A stretch of DNA of 64,000 bases from Pteria penguin (GCA_035048485.1 CM068585.1:55423910-55487909), one strand, 5' to 3'. Numbered from the stretch's first letter, positions 1 through 12,060 are shown. The notes: generated by a model not told the origin, from the sequence alone. Made by a program: numbers and translations.

Positions 1-239
1 CTGGTGGAATTAAAAGAGCTGAAATAGAAAAAAATGTTTTTGTGAGAATAAATTTAATTGCCTCTTTTTAATGGGTAACGTACATATTATTATAACAATA
101 CTTGTTTGCAGTATGATATAATACTTTTTTTTTCAGATGATATAAAGGTACTTGACAGTATGTGAAGAAGACATGCTTACATTTTGGTGTACTTTATTAA
201 AATGTCAGCGATATAATACAAATTCCCTGATCAACTTAC

Positions 240-391
240 GGTCTAAAGATATTTGAATTGATTCTGATGTCCCGTCTTGTAAGTTCTCCTTCATTTTACC
301 AGAACATTCGTTTGTAAATGTAAATGCACTGTTACTCTGTGTAATCCATTCACTTAGGTATGGTTTTCTAGTGATAAGTATTGGTCTAGAA
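240..391 (-). CDS. Gene 1 stalk exon
   Basis: The 152-bp exon begins after a TTTTATATTGTATTAG acceptor (phase 2) and ends at GTAAGT (phase 1). Its 50 codons are rich in Ser, Thr, Asn and charged residues and share the ITQS string with the gene 2 stalk. One lone cysteine is present. Reading through the donor meets TGA at 207-205 and then AATAAA, so an alternative short secreted form ending here cannot be excluded. Confidence 0.6.
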
Positions 392-1145
392 CTAATACAA
401 TATAAAATATAAACAAATTTTAAATCCACAATAACAGCTTTGCATTCTGTGATTCACTAATATTATATCAGTGCTAAATTAATCCATAATTTTCCTTAAT
501 TAACGTTATGAATTGAAGGTGCATACAACGAATAAAAGTCAATGCAAAATTCGACAAGTAGGGATCTACACATTTTCTTTTCCTTATTTTGTGTTCTATA
601 ATGCATTATAGTCTTATGTGGATATCGTTGGCGATCTTTGTATTGTCTTTATTCATGTAATTCATGTAATCTTTAATTGTGTTTAGTGTGTTCCATAGTG
701 TATCAGTTTTGCAGTTTAAATGAAAACGGAAAGGGATTCCAACGGATTTTAGTATTCAGTAGTGGTAGGAGATATTAAGGTGAATTATGGTGTTACTGAG
801 GTGTAAGCATTCCCTGCGGACCAGTTCTAGTCGATGACACAAAATTGATGAACCTGGTGATAAAGGTATTACCTTACGTTTATCGGGTTAACTACGGCCA
901 CAACTGGTGCTAAATTCGAAAGTAACTAGTGTCATGTGACTGAACACTCATTACAATGTAGATATTGGGTTATTTGCGATATACAGTTTTGTTAAATGTC
1001 TTCTGTTTTCTCTTTCGTAGACCAAGCACCCAAGAGGAGTAAGCGCCCTATGAACTTAACCGCTCTATAGATGTTAAACTACGTACATAATATATATTGG
1101 TGCATTGGTTTAGTGCACTCTAAACGCCTTTCGATATCTTACGCC

Positions 1146-2580
1146 CCTTCAGTAACACTAAAGGGGGACCATTTGATCCTGAGGTAAGGGGGGTGGTGGC
1201 TATTTTTGAAAATAAATATTCTGACCCTGAAAATGCTGGAAATAATCTGGCTTTGACTGAAATGAAAATAAATATCTGGCTACTAGCATGTACATATACC
1301 ACACCATGCAAATGTAAAGCTGAATGTTCTATATAAAACATTTTTTGATTACTCCTTATACTATAATGTGTAGTAATTTTACTGTATAACTCATATTTCA
1401 GCGGAATTTATAGCACAGGAGAAATTGGGCTATTTAGTTTGTTCAACAAAATTAATAGAATTGTTGCTTTCTAAAAATACATCTGCATGTCCATTTTGAG
1501 TACAGACAGGGGACAAGGACTCAACATCCAAATCCTTTCACCAACCTCCGATTGTGTTGTCCTCCCCTCATTTATATGCCAGGCACATCGATATTTTAAC
1601 ATTAAAGCAAGTGACCAAAAGGGATCTTTATTCAGTTTGTCTCATCTCTCACCTGAGCACATATGCAAAGATGATGTTTAAATTAAATCATGTGCATTTA
1701 AAAATGTATGGTGGCCATACTTGTTGGCAGTGTTTCATTCCTTTTAAGTTTCATCCAAATCAGTGCAACAGGACCTTTGTCAAATGATTTTACATATTTA
1801 TTCAAATGTAAAATAAACACAAACATAACTTTAAAATGCGAACAAAGTAAAACCAAAATGTGTATCTTCACTTAGCATATATGATAACAGAAGTAAAAAG
1901 AGTAGAAAAATTACACAATGATATTGAACAATAATTGTAGATGACCATTTGTCTCTAGTTTCTTTACAACTTTTAAAACATGCAAAGTTGTACATGAAAA
2001 CATCTTTGATTAACATCTACCATGCTTTCTCAAATGTAATCTACAAAAAGTGAAGACAAAGTTAAAAATGTGAAAAATCTCTATATCAAATATTACAAAA
2101 ACGTTCATGAAATGCTTTTTTGTATTAAATGAACATAGTTCAAAATATGTCATAAAGAATAAAGTATTATTATTCGGACAAGAAGCCAAAAGAGCAACAC
2201 TTCCTCACACATCCTTCTATAGTGATAAATGGAAATTCTCGCCTAGGATACCAGAGAGTGGGAGACTCTACATTTCACTATAGAAACTAGTATTATAAAG
2301 GCCTATGCAATTAAAGTAGTGTTTGCACACCATTTGTTGAGTTTACCTTATATTACAATGTTTAAAAAGGATGTGTGTTAATGTCACATATTCTAACAAA
2401 TATTCATTTGCGAAGTCAAGAAAATAAATAATCTGTCCAGAATATCAAGGAAATAAATATTCTATCCTTCAAGGATCTGAAAATAAATAATCTGACTCGA
2501 CCAAATTTGCCAGCCCCCCCCCCCCCTTCCCCATCGCTTTCAGAATCAAATGGTCGTCCCCTAAAGGCCAAAGGTGGGGG
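1146..2580. repeat. Inverted-repeat element with poly-G subterminal tracts
   Basis: The left arm (about 1146-1320) reads CTAAAGGGGGACCATTTGAT, then a G-rich tract, then repeats of AAATAAATATTCTG. The right arm (about 2400-2580) carries the same sequence in reverse: CTTTAGGGGACGACCATTTG, a G run, and AATAAATAATCTG repeats. The interior (1.1 kb) has no transposase that I can see. It fits a non-autonomous DNA transposon or foldback element sitting in a gene 1 intron. Termini and target duplication were not resolved. Confidence 0.5.
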
Positions 2581-2903
2581 AATCTAAAGTACAAATATTT
2601 TGAACTGCGAAGTAGAATAGATTTAAAAGTATGAGCCTTTCCAAACATTCTTCACGATCAATATGAATCATGTATTCCAGGTAAAATAACAAAACACTGT
2701 AGACTTCCATTATAATATCCTAGAGTCCTAGCAGCGGAGATGACCAAATGGCAGAAATAAATATAAAACCTAACAAAAATCACATTCTGAGTTTTCACAA
2801 AAATTTATAAAATCGGCTCAGCTTAATGCATTGATGTCATTAATACTATGTTTATGAACGTTACATAAAGAGTGTTAGTAGTTAAATAGCAGATTTTACT
2901 TAC

Positions 2904-2943
2904 GTTACATTCTTTCCAATAGCGTTGGTCAGGCATGAAGGAT
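2904..2943 (-). CDS. Gene 1 module C exon
   Basis: A 40-bp exon between ATTTTAG and GTAAGT, phase 1 to phase 2. With the split Tyr codon it reads YPSCLTNAIGKNV. It matches the gene 2 exon (YPPCLNSSGAELE) in length, in phase and in the Y-P-x-C-L start. This is too short to find by ORF length and is supported by the family comparison. Confidence 0.65.
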
Positions 2944-3165
2944 CTAAAATGCACATAGACCAGCATTGAATGGTAATATTAATTTGAGTAATACAGCAAC
3001 ATAAATATCATACATTTATAAGAAGACAATTCACCAAATGACTATTCTTTTATACGATAATTTCAATACTATTAAAATAAAACCCGAAAATTATATGGAT
3101 ATACGTATTTTGCAACTTCTTGTAGTTGGCTAATACATGTAACTTATTTTAAATAATCGACTCAC

Positions 3166-3270
3166 AGTTGTAGAGATCATTTGTCAAATATCCCTTTAAT
3201 GGACATCCGTCGCCATCGCATTTTTCTCCATAGACATTCAAAGCACCAGTTACATCAAATCTTGGACAAA
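3166..3270 (-). CDS. Gene 1 module B exon (three-cysteine)
   Basis: A 105-bp exon with acceptor TTACATTCAG and donor GTGAGT, both phase 1. It encodes CPRFDVTGALNVYG, then EKCDGDGCPLKGYLTNDLYN. The CP-x-F-D start, the C-x3-GCP motif and the GY-[LF]-T-[ND]-[DE]-LY end are shared with the equivalent exons at 30483-30587 and 53162-53269. Confidence 0.75.
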
Positions 3271-3627
3271 CTGAATGTAATATTTTAAAATAAGAAATTG
3301 AAAGTTGACTAGTATATTATTAGATTTGAGATATCGATATTGTGTCAACAGAGTGGTCGAGAATTTTTAATTATACGTGTACATGTATTTGTACTCGATA
3401 TAATGATAAGAAGTCATCATTTTCTGTATTCTGCGTCATTCCTATTACACATGTATGTTACAGAGGAACTTCCATTTTTTTTTTGCAAAATAAACGTACA
3501 TTGTTACATCAAGGAATAAATTTTATTTTGCTAACATGCCCTATAATAAAGAGTTACATGTATAGGGTAAAATACCAAGGAAACGTTTTCGTTTTTTTAT
3601 AACTATAAATAAGCCGCATGAACAAGG

Positions 3628-3900
3628 TTAATAGAGCACTTTATGAATTTTCCTCTCAGTCAAGATTCTGCTTGTGAATAGGATATATTGATCTTCCTGG
3701 GTCATGATACGCTCAAAGCTTGATTTCCCGTCCATCGGTAACATAGCTGCAGCATGCCGTTTATAGGGCAACACATGGGGGTTATAGTGATCTTCCTTGG
3801 TCATGCTACACTCAAAGCTCGAATTCCCGTCCATCGGTAACATAGCTGCAGCATGCCGTTTAAAGGGCAACACACGGAGGTTATAAGTTGAATAACTCAC
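3628..3900 (-). other. Orphan 90-codon ORF with a 33-residue in-frame duplication
   Basis: Two copies of a 99-bp unit (starting near 3690 and 3789) sit head to tail. Because 99 is a multiple of three, both translate the same: KRHAAAMLPMDG followed by SSFE and an MT[KQ]ED motif. An AG acceptor lies just before (GCGGATTTCAG). It lies inside the large gene 1 intron on the same strand. I do not recognise it. It may be a coding exon of another gene or a duplicated repeat that happens to be open. Confidence 0.3.
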
Positions 3901-4096
3901 TGAAATCCGCTATATATGTGGCCGCACGATGGCTGCTTGAATCTGCACACATAGAGAGAAATTATGGTCACAAGAAATTTTAATCCAGAGAGTTCGCTCA
4001 ATGAAAATATAATTGTAGAGGACGTCAAATATTCCTTTGTATCATTTCTATAGTATCTGACGTCCTCAATGACTAAGATTTTCCATGACCCGAAAT

Positions 4097-4348
4097 TCAG
4101 TGAGTTATAACCATTGACGGATTGGCGTCGATTGGGTTTGGTTGCTGTTTAATTTTGAAATAGTTGACTGATCTCAATAGATCTGAGGATGGGTTAACGA
4201 TGTTTGTCTCTTTAACACGGAAAAGTCCGTCTGTATGAGAATCCAAAAGCAGTGAACAAGCGAATTTTCGCTTAACGTAGAAACGTATTCTGGTGTCCTC
4301 ATAGTGGTTAGAAGACGGTAACAAAATATCGTAGTCACAGGGTGTCAT
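4097..4348 (-). other. Orphan 83-codon ORF, unknown
   Basis: Open frame with coding-like composition (segments DTRIRFYVKRKF and SLLLDSHTDGLFRVKE). It lies in the large gene 1 intron on the same strand. No family, splice acceptor or signal was recognised. It could be a fossil coding segment. Confidence 0.25.
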
Positions 4349-4893
4349 TCATGTGTTTTCAAAGTTTTATTACCTAAAACGCTCCAATGGTGTCATATAT
4401 ATCTTCAACTTTAGGATTTTATTCTTTTTAAGTTTGCGCAAATGTTGGCATACACAACAAACTACACGTTAAAATAGGGAATAAGGAAGCAGCCATATAC
4501 ACAAACGTGTATTCGGGGATTCCCCTAAATTTATACGTCCTACGTTATCAATTTGTAAATACCTCGAAAGTTTAGAAGTTATTCATAACATGTAGAGTTT
4601 AGAATAAAGCAATAATAATATTTAAACTCTTATATCGATTACTGCTGAAGCAAAATTTATTCTGAAAATTATGCGTTCTGATGCCCCTGCCGATATATTT
4701 GAATACACATCTGACTTTCCATAATTCTTTAGATAAAAAAATCTTGAACAGTTTAATTTACGTAGGTCCACAAAACAAATCGTGACCGAACCAGGAAGAG
4801 AGATGTTATGCAAAAGTATTTCTTATGGGGTATCTTTCTGTTATATTGGCAGACTAATTTCTCTTTATCTGAAGATCTAAGAGATAAAGGCAG

Positions 4894-4974
4894 CGTGTGT
4901 GATTGTGTGTGTGTGTGTGATTGTGTGTGTGTGTGTGTGATTGTGTGTGTGTGTGTGTGTATGTGTGTGAGTGA
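4894..4974. repeat. (GT)n microsatellite
   Basis: Dinucleotide GT runs interrupted by GATT units. Confidence 0.95.
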
Positions 4975-5189
4975 GTAAAAGTGACAACAAGGTAAGTTAT
5001 GAAAGATTTTAAAATATATAGACGAATAGCAAATGCAATCTTGATACGTTTCTAACTCAAATTTTAATCATGTGTGTAAATTATGCCATTTGATTTATTT
5101 CTTTGTGCTAGACGAAGAGGACAAATGAAAAAGAAAAGTCAAAGATTAACATACAGAGTATCTGAGAGAGAAAACGTATAATTATATAA

Positions 5190-5396
5190 ATCGATATGCG
5201 AAGAACATGTAAGTAAAAAGCGAAAAAGTACCGAGGGTAAACCATATCTCATAGTCCATGGAATAAAAGGACAATATCGTGAATAGTGTCATATTCAGAC
5301 AAATGCGAACCCCAATAAAATCGAGGTGAGACCAGGTGCCCGGGAGGAGTAAGCGTCCCTCGGTTGCATGTAACACCCGTCGCAAAATTCCTGCAA
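5190..5396 (-). repeat. Interspersed repeat with shared core, tail type T2
   Basis: On the minus strand it reads GCGACGGGTGTTACATGC, GGGACGCTTACTCCTCCCGG, GCACCTGGTCTCACC, then a tail beginning GGGGTTCGCATTTGTCTGAA and TTCCATGGACTATGAGATAT. The same tail follows the core at 7385-7590 on the plus strand. The core is the ~60-bp module found in at least nine other places here, with different tails. Confidence 0.7.
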
Positions 5397-6009
5397 CATC
5401 ATTTCAAGTCGAGGAGGCAGGGGGTAATGCTATAGAATACAAAGTTTTCGTCACCTCTCCCCCTTTTCCAGTTCATATTTTCCTGTTCTAAATCAGTCCC
5501 TCCTGCCTTATTTATATGTTCATCTCGTATCGATTTCTTTATATAAGTATCCGTTATAGAATCGAATGTTGTCTTCTTTGGACATATTTGTATAATCTCT
5601 AAGGTTTATGTCTCTAAGCAACAAAATATTATGACAATTATGGCAGATAGAATTTTTTTTTAAATAGTTTCCGTCTGTTAAATCGGAAACCAACAGGAAG
5701 AAGGAAGATCTCACGAGATCTCGTTCTTTGAATAGGCTTGTGATTCCGAAAGTTCGGGAAAATACATAATAGTACCTTACTTCAGTTTAGGAAATAAACT
5801 TACATTGATTTACATTTGATGAAGCTTATGATCAAATGCAACTTATAATAAATAATACTGCTACAAAGATTGATTGTTCCATAAGATGACTGATCTGTAC
5901 ACTTCTTTTACAAGTAATTAAAGCCATAACGTAAAATAACATACTCGTTTGCACTTGTCAATCAGTCAGCAAACATGTTTGCGTGAATAATCTTCGATAC
6001 CAGCTCATT

Positions 6010-6075
<66 letters not shown>
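6010..6075. repeat. (AAT)n microsatellite
   Basis: About 22 AAT units followed by AAAC/AAAT units. The long poly-Ile and poly-Tyr reading frames over it are artefacts. Confidence 0.97.
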
Positions 6076-6076
<1 letters not shown>

Positions 6077-7384
6077 AACAAACAAACAAACAAACAAATA
6101 AAAACAAAAACAAAACCAGCGGGAGTGGGGGTAGAGGGTCCCGTTTGGAACTTGTTAATAAACAATATGTCCTTTTCGATTTCTAGAATATAATTTACCA
6201 GTAATAAACTGCACATCTAATCTGATTGGTGAACCCCAGCACTGGAACACTTTTCTAGATCCGCCAATGTAGCGTGAAATATCTTCATCACGTGTAAACT
6301 TACAGAGTGTGTAGCTTTAGTAGATAAACCCTACTCAAAATGTCGAGTACCTCAAAAAACATTTTAACTCCACCTGTATTTCTGAAATGGTTGCGAAGGG
6401 GGGTAAAATTCAAATTCAAATAATTTGCTGGAGGAATAACAGATTTATACAAAATAAATTACTTCAGTTAAAATGCAGAAAGAAAAATAAATAGTCAAAA
6501 CAACTTCACTTCTTTCCTAGTAAATTGATAATGAAATAAAAAATGAGTAAATAGATGAAGAAATAAAAATAATGAAAGTCATTTCAGAATTTAATACATT
6601 AAAACGGCATATCAAAGGGGACATTTTTCTCTTCATAAACAGTTAAAGTAGTAACTGAAAAATTGAACCTCTCTAGATTTACATACAATGTAGGCGGACA
6701 TAAAAGAAAGAAGTTTCCTGTATCTTTACCGTAGAGTATGCCAGTATAGCAGCCACCCTATAATACTTTCCAATAGGTAGCATGTATAACTTTTTCATAT
6801 TACTTGTAGTCAATAAGTGCAACAAGATTCATTACTTTTCCAAACGTAAATTTAACAAAACTCTTGTTGAAGCCCATTTAGTTAGCAGAGATGGCGCCTC
6901 CTCTTAACGGGGGCATGATATGATAAACTGATTCACCATATATTGAATGCACATCATTCTTTTGTTTTGTCATTTACATCGTCTTTATCTACTGTTTGCA
7001 ATACATACGTTTCTCTCTCTTCAGCGTTCAAAAGCAAAAAGGTGTTCTTTTCTAACGCTGCAAGAATCATTGAAATCACTGATATTGTCTTCAAATGAGT
7101 AATTAAAAGAATATTCATTGGTTCGTCTTATTTATGTCATCCAATGGTTACATAAACATTAACACGCACATATGCGATTTATTAATCCCCCAAAATAATC
7201 GACAGTACGCGTACGTTTACGCGTAGTGGTACAAATATGCTTCCTTAACATCTCTAAAATCTCAATCTGCACTACGTGTAACTTTTACGTCAGTACTACA
7301 AGTATACGACTGAATTACAAAACGAAGCATATAGACATCTTGTTCACTCGTATTAATTTTGATTTAATACGTGAATTCTTTATA

Positions 7385-7590
7385 ATTTACTTATCGATGC
7401 ATTGCAACTTTCCATGTGAAACAGGGAGCGCTTTTTTCTACTGGGCACCAGGATTCACCTCAATTAAACTGGGGATCGCATTTGTCGGAATATGGCACTA
7501 TACACGATATTGTACTTTTGTTCCATGGACTACGAGATATGGTTAACTTTTCAGTGCCTCTTCGTTGTTTACTTTCTTTTGATTACGTGT
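7385..7590 (+). repeat. Interspersed repeat with degenerate core, tail type T2
   Basis: A decayed core (ACAGGGAGCGC, ACTGGGCACCAGGATTCACC) is followed by GGGGATCGCATTTGTCGGAA and TTCCATGGACTACGAGATAT. This matches 5190-5396 in inverted orientation over about 200 bp. Confidence 0.65.
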
Positions 7591-8751
7591 GGTGTTTAAG
7601 AATATCTGTGGTAGTCAGTGTTTGCTTATACATATTACTTATGACTATCAATATGTCAAAACAGATAAACAACTAACACCTACCCTCCACCTCGTCACCT
7701 CCTCAAGCGATCAAATGAAATACGGTGTAAATTGATGTTTATATGTGGCTATTAAGTATGGATTTACATTACTGAATCATCATTATTTTAATCAGGAGAG
7801 ACCCTTGAATGATTAAGATATCCAATGCACATATATAGACCTTTATTTATTTTTTTTCACAACTAAAGGAATCCCTTACTGTGGCAAAGTTGTGAATCGT
7901 TTTCTAACCAATAGATCAATGGCATTTTACATAGTATGATTTTCTTCTTCCCGAATGTTTTCGCACGCTCACTTTTCAGTGTTTTGTGCAGACCCAAATG
8001 TGTCAAATTAATTGTGACATTACTTTTTTTTTTATATGGTTCTAAAACTAACAATGATCATCAACATCTATAGTCTTGTCTATACATTGGTTCTTTGCCT
8101 CTTATTTTAGGTTGATATGTTGCGAAGTTTGCACTTTTCCACAGTTTTGGTTATGAACATCATTGAAAGACATCACATGTGGAAAAGTGCACTTATACAC
8201 ATATATCTTGTCTTATATTTACTGGTACGCCCGACAAGACTGTCAGGAAAAACGCAAATATTGTAAAACCGATTCTTCCCGTGTGCGCTCAGTGAAGTCC
8301 CGTGTTCATGTTCAGTTTATTCTGTACCCGTGTTACAGTTAAAACGAAGAAGTGGAAAAAGTAAAGTCATTGAATCTTATTACATAGCCGGACAAAATCG
8401 CCATCTGCACCGGAGCTACATGTAACTTTGATAGGACTGCATAAAACAAATAATAGTTAATACACCAAATTCGATTGAATAAACATGTGAAGTTTCCATG
8501 AATGGATTGTTTTAATATATACTTTGTGTGTTTGTTTGTGTGTGTGTGTTTATCTTATTTATTTATTTTTTTATTTAATTTTTATTTTCGTTGTTTTTGG
8601 GGGGTTTTTTTTTCCTTTTTTTTCCACACACGAAAATAGAAAATTATATGTAAACGTAAAATCATCACAATTTTATGCTAAGAGTACCTCCAGCTGTGAT
8701 ATTGAAATTATATTCACTGTAACACGTCAAAAAGTAATTAAATGTACTTAC

Positions 8752-8980
8752 AACTCTTTTCCATATACAGAGGATTGGCACAAAACTCCACAATGTTGCC
8801 TTTAATAGAAATCCCACATTGGTATGCCAAAGATCCACATGAAAAGAAAACTTCTCGTTTTCTCCACGAATGTTCATTTTGTGGACATGTTAATATAGAC
8901 ATATTTTTACTAAGGACAATAATTATTATACAAATTACGAAGTTTTCCCGAGTAAAATCAGTGATACTCATCGTCGTCAA
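8752..8980 (-). CDS. Gene 1 leader plus module A exon (four-cysteine)
   Basis: From the ATG at 8980 the frame starts MSITDFTRENFVICIIIIVL, a plausible signal peptide, and runs into module A: TCPQ, SWRKRE, FFSC, LAYQCG and EFCA. It ends at a GTAAGT donor in phase 1. The core from the conserved AG|T to the donor is 158 bp in all family copies. That AG|T could instead be a phase-2 splice acceptor (exon 8752-8909) with the leader on an upstream exon; the sequence does not decide this. Confidence 0.7.
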
Positions 8981-9065
8981 CGTGAAATACCTTTATTCTT
9001 GTCAAATATAAAATATGTCTCGTATAAATAATGCTATATTTGATCGGAAAAAAGAAATCTATATG

Positions 9066-9104
9066 ACACTTCCTCGAATATTGCGGATATCGTTGTTAAA
9101 TATG
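9066..9104 (-). promoter_or_regulatory. Conserved block upstream of gene 1 module A
   Basis: The minus-strand sequence GATATCCGCAATATTCGAGG (and the following AAGT) recurs about 150 bp upstream of module A in gene 2 (34757-34800, GACATCCGAAATATTCGAGG). Surrounding intronic or upstream DNA is not similarly conserved. It could be a promoter element, a 5' untranslated exon or simply duplicated flank; no TATA box was identified. Confidence 0.35.
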
Positions 9105-9404
9105 TAATGTTTAGTTTCCATCCTTGTTGATACGAATAGGAAATGTAACAACACGCACTGAAGTGAAAACGACAATATTGCCAGTTTATTTTAATCCATG
9201 TGCGTAAATTATACATATAAAACAGTAATTAATTTTATTACTCGTTTTGCAGTATCGAGTCAGTTCAAAGGTTTGAAGGGTTTGATATATTTGATAACAT
9301 CTAATTTCTGATCTTAAGTAGCTGTTACTCTTACTAAACAATGTGAGTCGTATTCATTATATGTTGTATTGACTTATTCTGCTTCGCTTGTATAATTTGG
9401 AAAG

Positions 9405-9480
9405 GAATGCCTGCTGTGGAAGATGCAACCTCTTCTCGGGCTACAGGTCTCACATCTGGTTTCCAAGGGTCCATGAATAT
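9405..9480 (+). repeat. Degenerate copy of the ~60-bp core repeat
   Basis: GCAACCTCTTCTCGGGCTAC, AGGTCTCACATCTGG and GGGTCCATGAATATTGG align with the core and T1 tail of the better copies at 45.8 and 35.2 kb. ORFs on both strands here are by-products. Confidence 0.4.
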
Positions 9481-9924
9481 TGGGGTTTCTGTAAGTGCCA
9501 CAGAGTCTTTGATAAGATGGGGAAACGACAAAACATGACACTCGAAAAATTAAGACGGGTAATTTTCTATATACTACCTGTAATAAAATGACATCTACTT
9601 CCTTGAATTGCATTTTGTCGTGTTTTGATACATGCAATGGAGAAAACAAACAAACTCCTCTGCCCGACGAGGAATGAGCATTCTTGTAAGTGCATTTTTA
9701 CTGTTAAACAAGTGTTTTAAATACGCATGTTAAAAAGATTTTAGACAAATGGCGATTTTATTTTAAAGTATGAAGAGAGAATCTAGTGCTATTATCAAGC
9801 AGTTCCATAAACCTTACAGTAATTATTGTCGTTTTAAAAACTCGTATTTGTATAATAAATGCATGATCTGTTTATCTATAATACTAAAGTTCGCAATGTT
9901 GAATGAAATGCAGTATTGTGGAAT

Positions 9925-10908
9925 GTAAAGATGATGGATAAATCCAAAGCACAAGTCCAAAAATCATAAAACCAGAGGACATACAAAATCAGTGAAAATG
10001 AAAAACAAATGGAAAATAACAAAATATGTCTACTTGAAGAGCATATGTGAACCCCTGTGATGGAGTGAGATCAGGTGCCCGGGGAGAGTGAGCATCTCCT
10101 GCTTGCTAGCAACACCCGTCACATATACCCAGTAGAAAGAGTCAGATTGTGTAAATTCCATATGTATTTATATATGGAGAAGTCGAAGTAGGTAACCTTC
10201 TAGTATAGAAGGTGTCAAATCTGTGTAAAATGATCGGAATCGGTCTCAGTCCAGAATATCATTCAAAAGTCTGCATAATGAGATATCATATGGAGTAATA
10301 AGAGTCTCGTAACGACCATAGAATTTCCTCAGTGACGTTGCTAGTCTAGCACATATATAACCCTGGTTGAGCAGCTTAACTGAAAGTCGCCTAGCCCTCA
10401 GAACAAAGTCACTGTAATTTGAGCATGCTCTGGAATAACTTATTAACTGAGATATGAATACGCCGTATGCGGGCGATGATGGAATGTTGCTACTTATGAA
10501 AGGGAAGTTTGTGATAGCGAAATTGAAATCGTCACGTTTGTCGTAGAGTGAGGTGTTCAATTGACCATTAATGTCGAAAGACAACATAATATCTAAATAC
10601 GAAGTAGAATTACTACTTTCTGTGGTTTCTTTGACCTCAAGTTCACTTGGATAGATGATGCTAAGGTAATCCGCGAATGAAGGATTACTAATTGAAAGCA
10701 AGTCATCTATATATCTGTAAGTAAAATTGAAGCCAAGGGCCAATTGTGTTTTTCCTTGCGAAAGCAAGGACTGAATGAATTCAGGTTTCATTTCATCATT
10801 TTCACCGAGTAAAGTTGTCAAGGCGCTGTCTCGGAACAAGCCATATAGGATAATGTTTTTGCAGGACAGTTGATCAGTCTCGGAACAGTGAGAATTATGG
10901 TACTCCAT
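9925..10908 (-). mobile_element. Penelope-like element relic E1 (family 2), 5'-truncated
   Basis: The minus strand carries the C-terminal part of a reverse transcriptase (10246 to about 10800), then a 3' untranslated region to about 9925. That region includes the ~60-bp core at 10030-10130 and a tail ending in GGATTTATCCATCATC. Relics at 56365-57045 and 59490-62773 share the same 3' region. Truncation at the 5' end is typical of target-primed insertion. Confidence 0.75.
10246..10908 (-). pseudogene. Reverse transcriptase C-terminal fragment (E1)
   Basis: The 220-codon open frame contains TYRYIDDLLSI, so the catalytic aspartate pair of RT motif C is intact. It is followed by NPSFADYLSIIYPSELEV, YDKRDDFNFAITNFPF and an end of YDISLCRLLNDILD. 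Motifs A and B and the upstream domains are missing: the first ~40 residues do not match the family and are flanking sequence read in frame. It is a truncated, presumably inactive copy, although the remaining frame is unbroken, which suggests it is fairly young. Confidence 0.8.
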
Positions 10909-10909
10909 T

Positions 10910-11560
10910 TATACATGTATTTTAGTGAGATTTTGATGAATTGACTAAAGAGGTAAATTCCATTAAATTTCCACTTTTGCCTACTGGACATGCAGATATT
11001 TCTCAGCTCATATACATGTAGATATGAAAAAGAATAAACTATGTACTACGGAATAAATCGGCATAATCAGCTTTTTGACTTCTGAAATGCGATTTTGTAT
11101 TAGAATGCAGATAACATGCTAACGTATCCTCTAAAAACTCAATCTGCGACCTGTAAATCACCAATTAAACGATGGAAATTTGAAAACCCAAGCATATTAC
11201 CCCTTAAATCCAAACTCTTAAAATAAATCGTTATCATTATTATGGGGTCTTATAAACACAGATATTGTAAGTACCACTAATTAAATAATTGGAGCGATAG
11301 CTGACTTTATAACGACGCAAATGTTGAAGTCATTGTTTCACAATAATGACTCGAAACAATCTGGCTAAGTGGATGTGTAAATAGCCGTGTGAGGTAAACT
11401 TTGCAAGTGTCAGCAGGGACGAAAGTAAGGTGTATGTATCCGTAAGCCTGAAAACTTTTAACAATGTTTTAGATGTATATCTGGAGTATTTTCTATTTAA
11501 GAAGTATGTGTAAGAGGGCTCTGTGCTTAAGAAACGTGATTGTACTATATCAGTGTAGGA
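10910..11560. other. AT-rich spacer, nothing supported
   Basis: No ORF, repeat or RNA gene could be supported here. Confidence 0.5.
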
Positions 11561-11563
11561 TTA

Positions 11564-12060
11564 CAGTTAGGTGCAGTCCTAACCTTACATAAAGTGCACT
11601 TCAAGTTAACTTTATGACTGCTTTTCAAGTTTACTTGGCGAAAACAGAAAAAAAAAAACTTGGAATCAAGTTAAGTAGTAAACTTGATTCCAAGTTTAGT
11701 ACTTAACTTGATTCCAAATTTACTCTAAGTGCACTTCAAGTTTAGTTTACTTTCTATATACATGTTGATTTATCATATTTTTCTATTAAAACAGTCTTTT
11801 TTTATATAAAATATGGAATTGTAGATATTAAGACAATTATTTCTATCGTGTTATACGAAACTGGATAATTGTAATGAATAAACGTGAAAAGTAAACTTGG
11901 TGTCACATGATAGTAAACTTGAAGACGGAATTATTCTAAAGTAAACTTGATATCAAGTGCACTTGACTAAACTTTATGACTGGCATTTAGGACGAAAAAC
12001 TAAACTTGAAGTGCACTTGCCAAGTGCACTTGAATGTAAGGTTAGGACTGCACCTAACTG
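11564..12060. mobile_element. Tc1/mariner-like MITE 1 (497 bp)
   Basis: A perfect 27-bp terminal inverted repeat starts CAGTTAGGTGCAGTCCTAAC and ends CTTACAT. It is flanked on both sides by TA (11562-11563 and 12061-12062). The subterminal DNA is dense in direct and inverted copies of AAGTGCACTTCAAGTT and AAACTTGATTCCAAGTT. There is no coding capacity. TA duplication and a CAGT start point to the Tc1/mariner superfamily. Confidence 0.85.

Larger units (their letters stand above)
1..8980 (-). other. Receptor-family gene 1, partial (3' end beyond window)
   Basis: Four exons on the minus strand fit one gene: leader plus module A (8752-8980), module B (3166-3270), module C (2904-2943) and stalk (240-391). 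The introns are phase 1 (A/B), phase 1 (B/C) and phase 2 (C/stalk), exactly as in the genes at 27.7-34.7 kb and 51.4-55.8 kb. Exon lengths of 105 and 40 bp are identical to gene 2, and module A from its conserved AG to its donor is 158 bp in all three genes. The stalk ends in a good GTAAGT donor, so juxtamembrane, transmembrane and tail exons are expected to the left of the window. By analogy the product is a single-pass cell-surface receptor with a small cysteine-rich ectodomain. No ligand or function is visible. Orphan ORFs at 3.6-4.3 kb and repeats at 1.1-2.6, 5.2 and 7.4 kb lie in its introns. Confidence 0.7.

Noticed and set aside
205..429. Stalk exon of gene 1 as the last exon with its own stop and AATAAA
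   Set aside because: A GTAAGT donor in the expected phase precedes the stop, and gene 2 and gene 3 continue to transmembrane and tail exons from the same point. Kept only as an alternative.
5962..6216. Poly-Tyr / poly-Ile proteins over AAT arrays (also 14696-14986, 28794-29019)
   Set aside because: Translation artefacts of microsatellites.
9334..9649. Cysteine-containing ORFs on both strands
   Set aside because: The region aligns with the degenerate core repeat, so both frames are by-products.
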